DNA of 64,000 nucleotides from DATATB01 sp036268995. GTDB taxonomy: Bacteria; Planctomycetota; Planctomycetia; Pirellulales; PNKZ01. Made by a program: the position numbers and the translations under genes. A model generated the notes under the pieces. That model had not been told where the DNA came from and ran no database searches. It saw only the letters and a list, made by a program, of their open reading frames with translations. The DNA lies in contig DATATB010000072.1 of NCBI GenBank assembly GCA_036268995.1, forward strand, positions 62,001 through 126,000, written 5' to 3'. Of this stretch, positions 1-9,377 are shown piece after piece; position 1 is the stretch's first letter, and the number at the start of each line of letters is the position of its first letter.

Positions 1-85
1 GCTTGGCGGTCAAATAAACGTGATGGGCGGCGGACCTCTGTTGCCCCAAACCGGGAAAAATTGGTAACTTGCCGCCCGTTTGTCT

Positions 86-113
86 CCCGCTTGCGCGGCA
101 AGCGGGCACCTAC
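86..113. repeat. Solitary hairpin with CTAC foot (REP-like)
   Basis: A perfect 9-bp stem (CCCGCTTGC at 86-94, GCAAGCGGG at 98-106) with a 3-base loop is followed by CAC and CTAC at 110-113. Read on the other strand it has a GTAG foot, like the paired hairpins elsewhere in this window. It lies just upstream of the first gene. Confidence 0.45.
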
Positions 114-140
114 TTCGACGCCAAAGCGGTTTTTAAGGTT

Positions 141-3100
141 ATGGAAGACCGACTCTCAAGCGGCAGGATGCCGCGGTTCGCAGTTCTTGTCGCCAGTGCG
201 GCCTTCGTGCTCGGCATGCTAGGGGCTGAAGCCCGGGCACAGGCCACGGGCGAGTCGGGCGAGACCCAGTGGATCTGGTCGCCGGCCCAAACGCGCGAGC
301 ACGCGCCGGCGCCGGTCTGCTACTTCCGCAAAGGCTTCGAGGTCGCCAGTCCCGAAAGTGCGCAGCTCAATATCACCTGCGACGATCGCTACGAGCTGTT
401 CGTCAACGGCCGCTTCGTGGGTGGCGGCCGCAATTGGAAAGTGCTCGACGCCTACGACATCCGCCAACTCTTGCGCCGCGGCCACAACGTCGTGGCCGTC
501 AAGGCCGACAATACGTCGGGCACGACGGCCGGACTCGTGGCCACGCTGACTGTCAAGGACGCCGGCCACACCGAGATCTCGTACTCGACCGACAGCACTT
601 GGAAAACCAGCACGCAGCAATTCGGCGGCTGGGAACGGGTGTTCTTCAACGATTCGAATTGGGTCGCCGCGCACAGCCTCGGCGACTTGGGCACGGCCGA
701 ACCGTGGGCAGACCAGGTGACCGGCGCCGACGGCTCGAAGCCAAAACGCTTTACGCTGCTGCGCGATTTCCGCATCGAACGCGTGCTCACCTCCGCGGCC
801 ACCGGCTCGACGATCGCCATGGCCTTCAACGAATGGGGCGAAATTCTGCTCTCGCGCGAAGGCGGGCCGCTGCTGCTGGTCATCGATCGCAACAAGGACG
901 GCGTGCCCGAAACGGTGACCACCTACTGCGACCAGGTCAGCAATTGCCAAGGCATCCTGCCGCTCAACGGCGAGGTGTACGTGATGGCCCAAGGCCCGAA
1001 AGGGGCCGCCGCGATCTATCGCCTGATCGACGACGACCGCGATGGCAAGGCCGACCAGGTGAAGACCATCGTCGAGTTCGAGCCGGGCATGGCCGAGCAC
1101 GGACCGCACGCCTTGTCGCTGGGTCCCGACGGCTACATCTATGCCATTATCGGCAACCATACGAGACTCAAGAAGCTGGCCGATGCGCAGAGTCCGTATC
1201 GCCGGCCTTACGAGGGCGACCTGCCGCAGCCGAAGTACGAAGACTCCAGCGGCACCGCCGCCGGCATCAAGGCGCCGGGCGGCACGATTGTGCGGCTGGC
1301 CCCCGACGGCGGCGCGGTGCAGATCTTTGCCGGCGGGCTGCGCAATGCCTACGACCTGGCATTCAACCAGCGCGGCGACTTGTTCACGTACGATTCGGAC
1401 ATGGAATGGGACGTCGGCCTGCCCTGGTATCGGCCGACGCGGGCCGTGCTGATCCCCTCGGGCGGTGAGCTGGGATGGCGCAGCGGCTGGTCGGTCTGGC
1501 CCGACTACTACCTGGACAACGTCCAGCCGATCGTGAACACGGGCCGCGGCTCGCCGACGGGCGTCGAGGTGTACAGCCATCATGCGTTTCCGCCGGAATA
1601 TCGCGAAGCAATGTTTGCCGGCGACTGGTCGCAAGGGCGCATCCTGGCGATCAAGCTAAAACCCGACGGCGCCGGCTACACCGGCCGCGCCGAAGTGTTC
1701 TTGCAGGGCAGCCCGTTGAACGTGACGGACCTTGCCGTGGGCCCCGAAGGCGGCTTGTATTTTTGCCTGGGCGGCCGCAACACCGAAGGGGGCGTGTATC
1801 GCGTAGTCTACAGCGGCCGCGTCCAGCCGCCGACAATGAATACGCCGATCGAGCGCGCATTGCACCAACCGCAACCCACCAGTGCCTGGGGCCGCCAGCG
1901 GCTCGCGCTGCTGCAACAGAAGATTGGCGACCAATGGAGTGCCACGCTGAACGAAGCGGCGAGCGATGCGGCGCTCGAAGCCAGCGAGCGCTGCCGCGCC
2001 CTCGACCTGCTGCAGCTCTACGGCCCCACGCCGCGGTCGGGCATGCTGATCGACCTGTTGAGCGATTCCCAAGCCGATGTCCGCGGCAAGGCGGCGTATC
2101 TGCTGGGGATTCATTCCGACCAGACCGCCGGCGAACCCCTGGCCCGGCTGCTGGGCGATTCCGAGCCGGCGGTGCGGCGGATGGCAAGCGAAGCGATTGT
2201 CCGCGGCGGCTATTCCGTGCCCGCCGATCAGTTGATCGCGGCCTTGGGCGATAGCGATCCGCTGGCCGCGTTTGCCGCGCGGCGGGCGATCGAGGAATTT
2301 CCGCCCGAGGAATGGCGATCGCAGGTGCTCAAGTCGGCCAACACACGCGTGTTCATGGTCGGCTCGGTGGCGCTGCTCATCGCCGAACCCACGGCCGACG
2401 ATGCCAAGGTCATTGCTCGGCGTGCGCACGCGCTGATGCAAAAGTATTTGAGCGACGACGATTTCATCGACCTGCTGCGCGTGATCGAGTTGGCCGTGGT
2501 GCGCGGCAATCTGCGCGCAACCGACGTGCCGGAGCTGGCCCGTGCCCTGGCCAAGGAATATCCCGCGGGTGAACCGCGGATGAACCGCGAGCTGCTACGA
2601 CTGCTGGGCCAACTGGACGAGTCGAGCGTGATTGCCCGGCTATTGGGCGAATTGAAGGGTTCGGCCCCGGCGGTCGAAAAGCTGCACGCGGCGATGATGG
2701 CCCGCTTCTTCAAGACCGGCTGGACCAGCGCGCAAAAAATGACGCTGGTCGAATTCTTCGAACAGGCTCGCGACACGGAAGGCGGCAACAGCTTCGCCGG
2801 CTACGTGGACAACGTGTCGCGCGATTTCCTGGCCGGTTTCACCGATGCCGAGCGCCAGCAACTGCTGGCCGAAGCGGTGCGGCTGCCCGGGGCCGCGCTC
2901 TCGTTGCTGACAACGCTGCCCGAGCATCCCAGCCAGGACCTGATCGCCCGCTTAATCAAGCTGGACAACCAATTGAGGGCCGTCGATACGCCCGCCGCGC
3001 GCAAGCTGCAATTGGGCCTGGTGGCCGTGTTGGGTTCCAGCGGCGACGCGGGGGCCATGAACCATCTGCGCGAGGCGTTCGAGCGTGAGCCGGACCGCCG

Positions 3101-3920
3101 CCAGGAACTGGCCATGGGCTTGGCCCAGCAGCCCAGCGGCGCCAACTGGCCGCTACTGCTGCGCTCGCTGCCGATTGTCGAAGGCATGGCCGCGCAAGAA
3201 GTGCTGATGCAATTGGCCGGCGCCGATCGAATCTCGAACGATCCCGAGGCGCTGCGCCAGGTCCTGCTGTGCGGACTGAAATTGGGTGGTGACGGCGGCG
3301 AACATGCCGTGCGCTTGCTCGAAAAATGGAGCGGCAAGCAATTGGCCGACGCGGGCGCCAAGCCTGACGTGGCCTTGGCCGCCTGGCAGAAATGGTTCGT
3401 TCGCGAATATCCCGACGTCGCGCCGCCGACGCTGGCGGGCGATTCGGAAACCAACCGCTGGAGCGCCGCCGATATTCTGGCGTACCTGGCCAGCCCCGAG
3501 GGCCGGCAGCATCATGCCCGCCAGGGAGCCGCGGTCTTCGAAAAGGCCCAATGCGCCAAGTGCCACCGCTACGGCGGGCGCGGCGAGTCGATCGGCCCCG
3601 ACTTGAGCACCGTCGGCCGCCGCTTCCACAAGAAGGAAATCCTCGAATCGATCCTCTATCCCTCGCAAGTCATTTCCGACCAGTACGCCAGCAAGACCGT
3701 GACCACGACCAATGGCTTGAGCTACACGGGCATCGTCACGCCCCTGGCGGGCAACAAGGTGCTGATCCTGCAGGCCAACGGCGAAAAGGTGACGGTCCCC
3801 AAGAGCCGGATCGATGAAGTGCTGCCCAGCAAGAAGTCGGCCATGCCCGAAGGGCTGCTCAACTCGCTGACGCTGGAAGAGATCGCCGACCTGTTCGCCT
3901 ATCTGACCGGTGCGAACTAA
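141..3920 (+). CDS. Exported propeller / HEAT-repeat / cytochrome c protein (PVC-type heme-binding)
   Basis: Large exported protein of about 1259 residues in a family typical of Planctomycetes. From ATG 141, or the internal ATG 168, it opens with a signal peptide (hydrophobic run FAVLVASAAFVLGMLGA). An N-terminal jelly-roll-like domain is followed by a membrane-bound-dehydrogenase type beta-propeller (about residues 200-590, with DRDGKADQ-like calcium-type loops), then HEAT-like helical repeats to about 1080, and finally a cytochrome c domain with heme motif C1138-A-K-C1141-H1142 and a distal methionine region. An upstream TTG at 69 would add an unlikely leader. By family it should act in the periplasm as an electron-transferring sugar or polyol dehydrogenase-like protein; the substrate is unknown. 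It stands alone and is followed by REP-like hairpins. Confidence 0.85.
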   Translation: MEDRLSSGRMPRFAVLVASAAFVLGMLGAEARAQATGESGETQWIWSPAQTREHAPAPVCYFRKGFEVASPESAQLNITCDDRYELFVNGRFVGGGRNWKVLDAYDIRQLLRRGHNVVAVKADNTSGTTAGLVATLTVKDAGHTEISYSTDSTWKTSTQQFGGWERVFFNDSNWVAAHSLGDLGTAEPWADQVTGADGSKPKRFTLLRDFRIERVLTSAATGSTIAMAFNEWGEILLSREGGPLLLVIDRNKDGVPETVTTYCDQVSNCQGILPLNGEVYVMAQGPKGAAAIYRLIDDDRDGKADQVKTIVEFEPGMAEHGPHALSLGPDGYIYAIIGNHTRLKKLADAQSPYRRPYEGDLPQPKYEDSSGTAAGIKAPGGTIVRLAPDGGAVQIFAGGLRNAYDLAFNQRGDLFTYDSDMEWDVGLPWYRPTRAVLIPSGGELGWRSGWSVWPDYYLDNVQPIVNTGRGSPTGVEVYSHHAFPPEYREAMFAGDWSQGRILAIKLKPDGAGYTGRAEVFLQGSPLNVTDLAVGPEGGLYFCLGGRNTEGGVYRVVYSGRVQPPTMNTPIERALHQPQPTSAWGRQRLALLQQKIGDQWSATLNEAASDAALEASERCRALDLLQLYGPTPRSGMLIDLLSDSQADVRGKAAYLLGIHSDQTAGEPLARLLGDSEPAVRRMASEAIVRGGYSVPADQLIAALGDSDPLAAFAARRAIEEFPPEEWRSQVLKSANTRVFMVGSVALLIAEPTADDAKVIARRAHALMQKYLSDDDFIDLLRVIELAVVRGNLRATDVPELARALAKEYPAGEPRMNRELLRLLGQLDESSVIARLLGELKGSAPAVEKLHAAMMARFFKTGWTSAQKMTLVEFFEQARDTEGGNSFAGYVDNVSRDFLAGFTDAERQQLLAEAVRLPGAALSLLTTLPEHPSQDLIARLIKLDNQLRAVDTPAARKLQLGLVAVLGSSGDAGAMNHLREAFEREPDRRQELAMGLAQQPSGANWPLLLRSLPIVEGMAAQEVLMQLAGADRISNDPEALRQVLLCGLKLGGDGGEHAVRLLEKWSGKQLADAGAKPDVALAAWQKWFVREYPDVAPPTLAGDSETNRWSAADILAYLASPEGRQHHARQGAAVFEKAQCAKCHRYGGRGESIGPDLSTVGRRFHKKEILESILYPSQVISDQYASKTVTTTNGLSYTGIVTPLAGNKVLILQANGEKVTVPKSRIDEVLPSKKSAMPEGLLNSLTLEEIADLFAYLTGAN

Positions 3921-3929
3921 GCGGGAGTC

Positions 3930-4030
3930 GTAGCGGAATTCGTAAGAATTCCGCGGCATGGCCCGGTAGCGGAATTCGTGAGAATTCCGAGCCGCAACTC
4001 GTCCGCCGGAAGTTTCACAACTTCCGCTAC
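3930..4030. repeat. REP-like cluster, family 1 (three hairpins, GTAG/CTAC feet)
   Basis: Three perfect 8-bp hairpins lie in a row. The first is GTAG 3930-3933 with stem CGGAATTC 3934-3941 and loop GTAA. The second is GTAG 3966-3969 with the same stem and loop GTGA. The third is inverted: stem CGGAAGTT 4007-4014, loop TCAC, then CTAC at 4027-4030. The stem differs between units but pairing is kept. Related pairs occur at 45555-45632 and 59808-59875. Confidence 0.8.
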
Positions 4031-4033
4031 ATC

Positions 4034-4133
4034 GTAGCAGCCTCACTCCCGTGAGCCGTCGCTCGCTAGCGGGGATTAGCAAAGCGGGACCGATCGCTCG
4101 CATCCACTTACGGCACATGAATGTGCCGGCTAC
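4034..4133. repeat. REP-like inverted pair, family 2
   Basis: Directly after the family 1 cluster, GTAG at 4034-4037 precedes a shorter hairpin (CTCAC, TCCC loop, GTGAG). About 70 bases on, a perfect inverted hairpin follows (CGGCACAT 4111-4118, loop GA, ATGTGCCG 4121-4128) ending in CTAC at 4130-4133. The same layout with different but still paired stems occurs at 51783-51880. No gene is visible between 3921 and 4315. Confidence 0.65.
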
Positions 4134-4315
4134 TTTGGCGTGGTGTCATGCTGGCGGCCGCAATGCTAGCCACCACGCTGCTAGCACGCCAGCCGTCTTG
4201 TGCGTTGTAGAGAATGCCTGCCGATTATGCCGAAGACAACGGGTAGGGGGCGCCGCGCTAGCGCGGGTTTGCCCGGAGGTACCCGTCATTTTTCTTCGGC
4301 AGAGGTCCAACAGGC

Positions 4316-5602
4316 ATGAGCCACTTGAGAATTGTGCAACACGCGGATCCGCTGCCGACGACTGACACCGCCTGCGCGGCGCCGAAATGCGAAGCGGCAA
4401 AGGGTGAAGCCGAACCGGTACGACTGGAGCATTTCATTCCCCTGCGCAAGGCGGATCTGATCGACCGCCTGTGCCAGCAGCCCGGGCTCTCGCCGGCCGA
4501 GTGTGACGGCTTTCGCCGGCTGTGCCAACTGCTCGATGCCACGTTGCACTTCGAATATCACACGCATCTGGAGGATCTGAAGAGCGCCTACGCCACCTTC
4601 GACCCCGACTCCGATACCCAGAGCCTGACCACGCTCTCCGAGCGCGAGCAGCAGTCGCGCTTGAACCTGCTCTTCGATCGTTTCACCTGGCTGCTGGAGC
4701 GGGCGAATTTCTGCCGGCTCTCGCACGAGGATCTCGAAAAAGCGCTGGCCGCCGCCAGCCATCACGGCCTGAGTCTGGAAGTCGATTTCGAAGTTTTCGA
4801 CCGGCTCGAAATCTACAGCCGCGGCGAAGTCATCGGCACGCAGCAGCGTAGAAACTGGAAACGCCTGTATCGGGTCGAGCACGTGCAGGTGCCCGTGTTT
4901 CAACGGCTGGTGATTATCTTTCGCCTGCGGCCCGGCCACGTCACGCGCAAGCTGGATACCCAGGACGTGTTCATCAAGCTGTTCAAGGACATTCCCAAGA
5001 TGGACCTGGAGATGCTCCTGCCGGGCACGCGGGTCAAAATGTCGCTGCTGGACCGCATCAAGATCATGATGCCCACGCTGTCGGGCCTGGCCGTGTCGGC
5101 GTTCAAGGCCTTCAAGGGAGCCTTGCTCGCGGCGGCGGCCGGCATTTATGGCATTCTGGCTTTGCTCGGCGTGACGCTGGGCTACGGCGTCAAATCCTTC
5201 TTCGGGTACTTGCAGACCAAGCAAAAGTACCAGCTCAACCTCACCGAGAGCCTCTACTACCAGAACCTCGACAACAACGCCGGCGTGGTCTGCCGCCTGC
5301 TGGACGAGGCCGAAGAGCAGGAAAACCGCGAGGCCGTGCTGGCCTGGTTCTTCCTCTGGCGCCATGCCAATCCGCGAGGCACCCTGGCCGACACGCTCGA
5401 TCGGCACATCGAGACGTTCCTGGCCGAGGCCCTGGGCCGCCCGATCGATTTCGAAGTCGACGATGCCCTTTCCAAGCTGCTGCGGCTGGGGCTGGCGCAC
5501 CAGGGCACCGATGGCCGCTATTCGTCCGTGCCCCTGGCCGCGGCGCTCGAGAATCTCGATCGGGCCTGGGACAACTATTTCAGCTACAACGCGGCCGCCT
5601 AG
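4316..5602 (+). CDS. DUF3754 (TMEM143-like) membrane-associated protein
   Basis: 428-residue protein matching the DUF3754 family, which also contains eukaryotic TMEM143. It shows the N-terminal FIPLRKADLIDRL block (about residues 40-52), the central LEMLLPGTRVKMSLLDRIKI block (about 222-241), then a hydrophobic segment (about 260-295) likely to form two closely spaced membrane helices, then the NLDNNAGV and EAEEQENREAVLA blocks. The biochemical function of the family is not established. ATG 4316 is preceded by a weak AGG-type ribosome site. It stands as a single gene between a repeat-filled spacer and a 376-bp gap. Family assignment is fairly secure; role unknown. Confidence 0.8.
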   Translation: MSHLRIVQHADPLPTTDTACAAPKCEAAKGEAEPVRLEHFIPLRKADLIDRLCQQPGLSPAECDGFRRLCQLLDATLHFEYHTHLEDLKSAYATFDPDSDTQSLTTLSEREQQSRLNLLFDRFTWLLERANFCRLSHEDLEKALAAASHHGLSLEVDFEVFDRLEIYSRGEVIGTQQRRNWKRLYRVEHVQVPVFQRLVIIFRLRPGHVTRKLDTQDVFIKLFKDIPKMDLEMLLPGTRVKMSLLDRIKIMMPTLSGLAVSAFKAFKGALLAAAAGIYGILALLGVTLGYGVKSFFGYLQTKQKYQLNLTESLYYQNLDNNAGVVCRLLDEAEEQENREAVLAWFFLWRHANPRGTLADTLDRHIETFLAEALGRPIDFEVDDALSKLLRLGLAHQGTDGRYSSVPLAAALENLDRAWDNYFSYNAAA

Positions 5603-5978
5603 GCCGCTCGGCCCGGGCGACGAGGGCTTGGCGAGCCGGCTGCGCGATTCGCCGGTGCGATGCGCTGGACCGCATTCGCTCCAGGCGTGCTGCTGTCCCA
5701 TTGGCCGCCGGCCCACGGCTTTTCCGCAAGGCGCATGAGCATCTTATTGACAGATGCTGCCGCTCGCCGGTACTTAGCCTCTTGCGAGTCCGGCTTCCGC
5801 TGCACGCCGATCTTCTTGCCGCGCACACCGCGTTGAGCCGCTGGGCAACTCCTGCTCTGCTCGTGGATGGGCGGTTCACGCCGCCATGCCGCCGCTTTTC
5901 AATGGCCGCGGCGTCGGCTAGGTTTTCAATGGCTGGCTGGGCCATCCTGCCGCGAAAACCGAGCACTGAGTTGCCGTC
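5603..5978. other. Intergenic stretch without a convincing gene
   Basis: Nothing on the plus strand looks coding. A minus-strand reading frame at 5599-5826 (GTG start, 75 residues, basic N-terminal half) lacks a ribosome site and abuts the end of the DUF3754 gene, so I do not call it. The promoter for the following gene probably lies in the last 100 bases. Confidence 0.4.
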
Positions 5979-7145
5979 ATGACAAGCAAAGTTTGGGTTC
6001 TCACCGACACCGAGCAGCAGATCTACGTCGATCGTTGCGACCTGGGCGATGCCGAAGAATCGGCGGGCAAAGGCGGCGGCTATTGTGTGCGCAAACGGCG
6101 GCTGCACGGTGGCCGGCAAGACGGCGTCGATACGATCGAAGTGGACACTGGAGTGCTGCGCTTCGTCGTGGTGCCCACCCGCGGCATGGGTTTGTGGAAA
6201 GCCTGGTCCGGCCCGCTCGAAATCGGCTGGCAGTCGCCCGTCAAGGGACCGGTCCATCCGTCGCTGGTGAACTTGTTCGAGCCGTCGGGCATCGGCTGGC
6301 TCGATGGTTTCGACGAACTGCTGTGCCGCTGCGGTTTGGAGAGCAACGGCGCTCCGCAGTTCGACCCCTCTGGCCGGCTGGTTTATCCGCTGCACGGCCG
6401 CATCGCCAATCAGCCGGCCCATCGCGTGGAAGTCGCAATCGATCCGTCCGAGCGCGAGATCGCGGTGACCGGCTGGGTGGACGAAGCCCGGATGTTTGGC
6501 AACAAGTTGAGTCTGCGGTCGACGTATCGCACGCGGGCCGGTGAGCATCAACTGGTGATCCAGGACGTGGTGAGCAACCCGTCGTCCGAGCCGGCGGAAC
6601 TCGAGTTGTTGTATCACATCAACTTCGGGCATCCGTTGCTGGCGCCGGGAGCCCGAGTCGAGGCGGCCATCGAGCGGCTGGCTCCGCGCGACTCGCACTC
6701 GGCGCAAGATGTGGCGAGTTGGCAAGACTACGGACCCGCCCGGCCCGGCTCGCGCGAGTTTGCACACTTGGCCTCGCTGGCCGGCGATAATAGCGGCCGC
6801 ACGCGCGTGCTGCTGGCCACGCCCGATGGCCGGCAGGGCGTGAGTCTGCAATTCAATGTCCACGAGCTGCCATGCTTCACGCTATGGAAGAGCCAGCTCG
6901 CACCGGCCGATGGCTACGTCACGGGGCTCGAGCCGGGCATCAATTATCCCAATGTGCGCGACTTCGAAAAAAGCCACGGCCGCGTGGCAACGCTCGAACC
7001 CGGCCAGTCGCGAAGTTTTACGATCACGCTCGAAGTCCATCCCGACCCGGCCAGCGTGGGCAAAGCACGCGAAGACGTGATCCAATTACGCCAAGGCACG
7101 ACTCCGATGATCGATCGGCAGCCACATGCCGACTGGTCATCGTAG
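5979..7145 (+). CDS. DUF4432 aldose 1-epimerase-like protein
   Basis: 388-residue soluble protein of the DUF4432 group in the galactose mutarotase-like fold. Visible family blocks are VVPTRGMGLWKA (about residues 65-76), HPSLVNLFEPSGIGWLDGFDELLCRCGL in the first half, YPLHGRIANQPAH (about 132-144), and LYHINFGHP (about 209-217). A late block contains TLWKSQLAPADGYVTGLEPG. Conserved histidines and acidic residues of the mutarotase active site are plausible at H136 and E316 but I cannot align them exactly. It may interconvert anomers of a sugar or sugar phosphate. There is no signal peptide, so it is cytoplasmic. It is not clearly operonic with the redoxin gene, which starts 93 bp downstream behind its own ribosome site. 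Confidence 0.8.
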   Translation: MTSKVWVLTDTEQQIYVDRCDLGDAEESAGKGGGYCVRKRRLHGGRQDGVDTIEVDTGVLRFVVVPTRGMGLWKAWSGPLEIGWQSPVKGPVHPSLVNLFEPSGIGWLDGFDELLCRCGLESNGAPQFDPSGRLVYPLHGRIANQPAHRVEVAIDPSEREIAVTGWVDEARMFGNKLSLRSTYRTRAGEHQLVIQDVVSNPSSEPAELELLYHINFGHPLLAPGARVEAAIERLAPRDSHSAQDVASWQDYGPARPGSREFAHLASLAGDNSGRTRVLLATPDGRQGVSLQFNVHELPCFTLWKSQLAPADGYVTGLEPGINYPNVRDFEKSHGRVATLEPGQSRSFTITLEVHPDPASVGKAREDVIQLRQGTTPMIDRQPHADWSS

Positions 7146-7238
7146 CTCGAGCAACGGACAATTGCTGACACACGAGCGCCGCACCCAGGGTACAACAGTA
7201 ACGGGGCGCTGCAATTCTTGCTGGGGGAACCGGTTTCG

Positions 7239-7880
7239 ATGGCGACACGACGTTTATTGTTGCTGAGTTGCGTTCTGGCTTTGAGCATTTCTGCCCAGTG
7301 GGCACTAGCCGCCGAAGACACGCAGGCCAATGCGGCTGCCGAGCCGGCCTTAGGGGCAGTTGGCGACTTTGCGATCCAGGATCTGGACGGGCATACCGTC
7401 TCGCAGAAACATTATCGGGGTTGCCGCGCGGTGGTGCTGTTCTTTCTGGGCACCGAATGCCCGGTTTCGAACGGTTACGCGCCGACGATGAGCGAGCTCC
7501 AGCGCCGCTATGCCAAGCAGGGCGTGATCGTGGAGGGCGTGTACAGCGATCCGAGTGTCACGCGCAAGGCGGCCCGCGAACACGCCAAGGAGTACTCGCT
7601 GAGCTTTCCGGTCTTGGTCGATCCCGAGCAAGTTTTGGCCCGACAGGCTGGAATCACGATTACGCCCGAGGCGGTGGTGCTCGCGCCCGACGGCAAAGTC
7701 CTGTATCGCGGACGGATCGACAATCGCTATTCGCGCGAAGGCAAACGCCGCCTGGAGGCGACGCGTCACGACCTGGACGCCGCCGTGAGCGCGGTGCTGG
7801 CCGGCCAGCGGCCGCCGATGGCGAGCGCTCCGGCCTTCGGTTGCCCGCTTCCCAAACGGCGTACGGCTGCGCCAGAATGA
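7239..7880 (+). CDS. Exported redoxin (AhpC/TSA-type thioredoxin fold)
   Basis: 213-residue protein. ATG 7239 is chosen because it follows a GGGGGA ribosome site (7223-7228) and opens a clear signal peptide (MATRRLLLLSCVLALSISAQWALA). The mature part has the redoxin fold: VGDFAIQDLDG, then VVLFFLGTECPVSN with a single candidate active-site cysteine C74 rather than a CxxC pair, then TPEAVVLAPDGKVLYRGRIDN near the C-terminus. Proteins with this ECPVSN signature are typically periplasmic thiol oxidoreductases or peroxiredoxin-like proteins. The next gene, an exported cytochrome c plus copper-monooxygenase-like protein, starts 96 bp downstream, and the two are probably co-transcribed. Substrate unknown. 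Confidence 0.8.
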   Translation: MATRRLLLLSCVLALSISAQWALAAEDTQANAAAEPALGAVGDFAIQDLDGHTVSQKHYRGCRAVVLFFLGTECPVSNGYAPTMSELQRRYAKQGVIVEGVYSDPSVTRKAAREHAKEYSLSFPVLVDPEQVLARQAGITITPEAVVLAPDGKVLYRGRIDNRYSREGKRRLEATRHDLDAAVSAVLAGQRPPMASAPAFGCPLPKRRTAAPE

Positions 7881-7976
7881 ATGATGCGGCCGCGTCGAAG
7901 TGAATGAGGCGTCTTTGATGTCCGGTTTGCCGGGATGGCTTTCCTATCACCTGCACCCATAGCCGGGGCTGATCCG

Positions 7977-9320
7977 ATGCGAGTTGCAAAATTATTGGCT
8001 GGGCTCTGCTCGTGGCTGTTGCTGGCCGGCACGTGTTTTTCGGCCAATCCGACGGCGGCCAGCAAAGTGACGTACACCAAGGACGTGGCCCCGATCTTGT
8101 TCAAGCATTGTGCCGGGTGCCATCGGCCGGGCGAGGTGGGACCGTTTTCGCTGCTGACTTATGCCGACGCGGCCAAGCGGGCCGATTTTCTGGTGGACAT
8201 CACGCGCAGCCGCCGCATGCCGCCTTGGAAGCCGGTGCCGGGCTATGGCGATTTCGTCAATGTCCGCCGCTTAAGCGATGCGGAAGTCTCGACGCTGGCC
8301 GCTTGGACTGCCGGCGGCGCGCTCGAGGGAGATCTCAAGGATCTTCCGCCCACGCCCAGCTTTCCCGGCAATGGATGGCAGATGGGCGAGCCGGACATGG
8401 TGCTGAAGATGGCCGAGCCCTTCAACTTGCCGGCTTCTGGCCGCGATGCTTTCCGCTGCTTTGTGATTCCGCTGGACCTGGCCACCGACAAGGTGGTGTC
8501 CGGCGTGGAGTTCCACCCGGGCAACCGGCGCGTGGTGCATCACGCGCTGTTTTATCTCGACAACACCGGCAAAGCCCGCAAGCTGGACGAAGCCTCGCCG
8601 GGCTACGGCTATGCGAGCTTCGGCGGAGTGGGTTTTGCCCCGACCGGCGGCATCGGCGGCTGGGCTCCTGGGGCCGGCATCCGGAAGTTTCCCGAGGGCA
8701 TGGGCAACTTGATCCGCAAAGGCTCGGACCTCGTCTTGCAGGTTCACTACCATCCGGACGGCAAGCCGGAGGTCGATCAGTCGGAGTTGGGCGTGTATTT
8801 CGTCAAGGGGCCAGTGCGGCACATCGTGGCCAGCCTGGCCTTGGGCAACCGCGACATCAGCATTGCCCCCGGCGACGCCGACTACCGGCTGACGAGCACC
8901 TACACGCTGCCGGCCGACATCCGCGCCGTCGGCATCTCGCCCCACATGCACTGGCTGGGGCGCGACATGCGGGTCGAGGCTGTGCTGCCGGGCGGCCGCA
9001 CGGAGCATTTGATTTGGATCAAGGACTGGGATTTCAACTGGCAGGGGCAATACGTCTATCGACAGATGATCGATTTGCCCAAGGGGACGCAGTTGAAGCT
9101 GACCGCGTCGTTCGACAATTCGGCGGCCAATGCCGCGAATCCCAGCGACCCGCCCGCCAAAGTGAAGTTCGGCGAACAAACGACCGACGAGATGTGCTTT
9201 TGCTGGGTGCAGTTCGTGGCCGAGCGGCGCGAAGATTACGTCGACGTGATCAAGGGGGGCTGGCGCGTGATCTTCACTCCACGCTGGCTGACGCTGCCCG
9301 AGACGAGCAAGTCGAAATAG
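7977..9320 (+). CDS. Exported cytochrome c fused to type II copper monooxygenase-like domains
   Basis: 447-residue exported protein. ATG 7977 starts a good signal peptide (MRVAKLLAGLCSWLLLAGTCFSA); the in-frame start 14 codons earlier would bury it. An N-terminal cytochrome c-like segment has a heme motif C45-A-G-C48-H49 followed by GEVGPFSLLTY and RRMPPWKP. The remainder resembles the two beta-sandwich domains of ascorbate-dependent copper monooxygenases (PHM/DBH): VVHHALFYLD, LVLQVHYHPDGKPE and SPHMHWLGRDM supply the candidate copper-binding histidines. It follows the redoxin gene by 96 bp. I infer a periplasmic redox enzyme in which the heme passes electrons to copper; the substrate cannot be read from the sequence. 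Confidence 0.8.
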   Translation: MRVAKLLAGLCSWLLLAGTCFSANPTAASKVTYTKDVAPILFKHCAGCHRPGEVGPFSLLTYADAAKRADFLVDITRSRRMPPWKPVPGYGDFVNVRRLSDAEVSTLAAWTAGGALEGDLKDLPPTPSFPGNGWQMGEPDMVLKMAEPFNLPASGRDAFRCFVIPLDLATDKVVSGVEFHPGNRRVVHHALFYLDNTGKARKLDEASPGYGYASFGGVGFAPTGGIGGWAPGAGIRKFPEGMGNLIRKGSDLVLQVHYHPDGKPEVDQSELGVYFVKGPVRHIVASLALGNRDISIAPGDADYRLTSTYTLPADIRAVGISPHMHWLGRDMRVEAVLPGGRTEHLIWIKDWDFNWQGQYVYRQMIDLPKGTQLKLTASFDNSAANAANPSDPPAKVKFGEQTTDEMCFCWVQFVAERREDYVDVIKGGWRVIFTPRWLTLPETSKSK

Positions 9321-9377
9321 CTTGCACCGTCGCACCTGCGGGTAATCCCGCAAGTGCCAGGGGCGGCTGTCGTCCGC

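Noticed and set aside
219..1634. Long minus-strand open frame opposite the first gene
   Set aside because: It is the antisense of the propeller region; composition is Arg/Ala/Val-rich without domains, as expected for a high-GC shadow.
5599..5826. 75-residue minus-strand frame after the DUF3754 gene
   Set aside because: The N-terminal half looks helical and basic, but there is no ribosome site, the C-terminal half is low-complexity, and it only abuts the neighbouring gene. Not enough to call.
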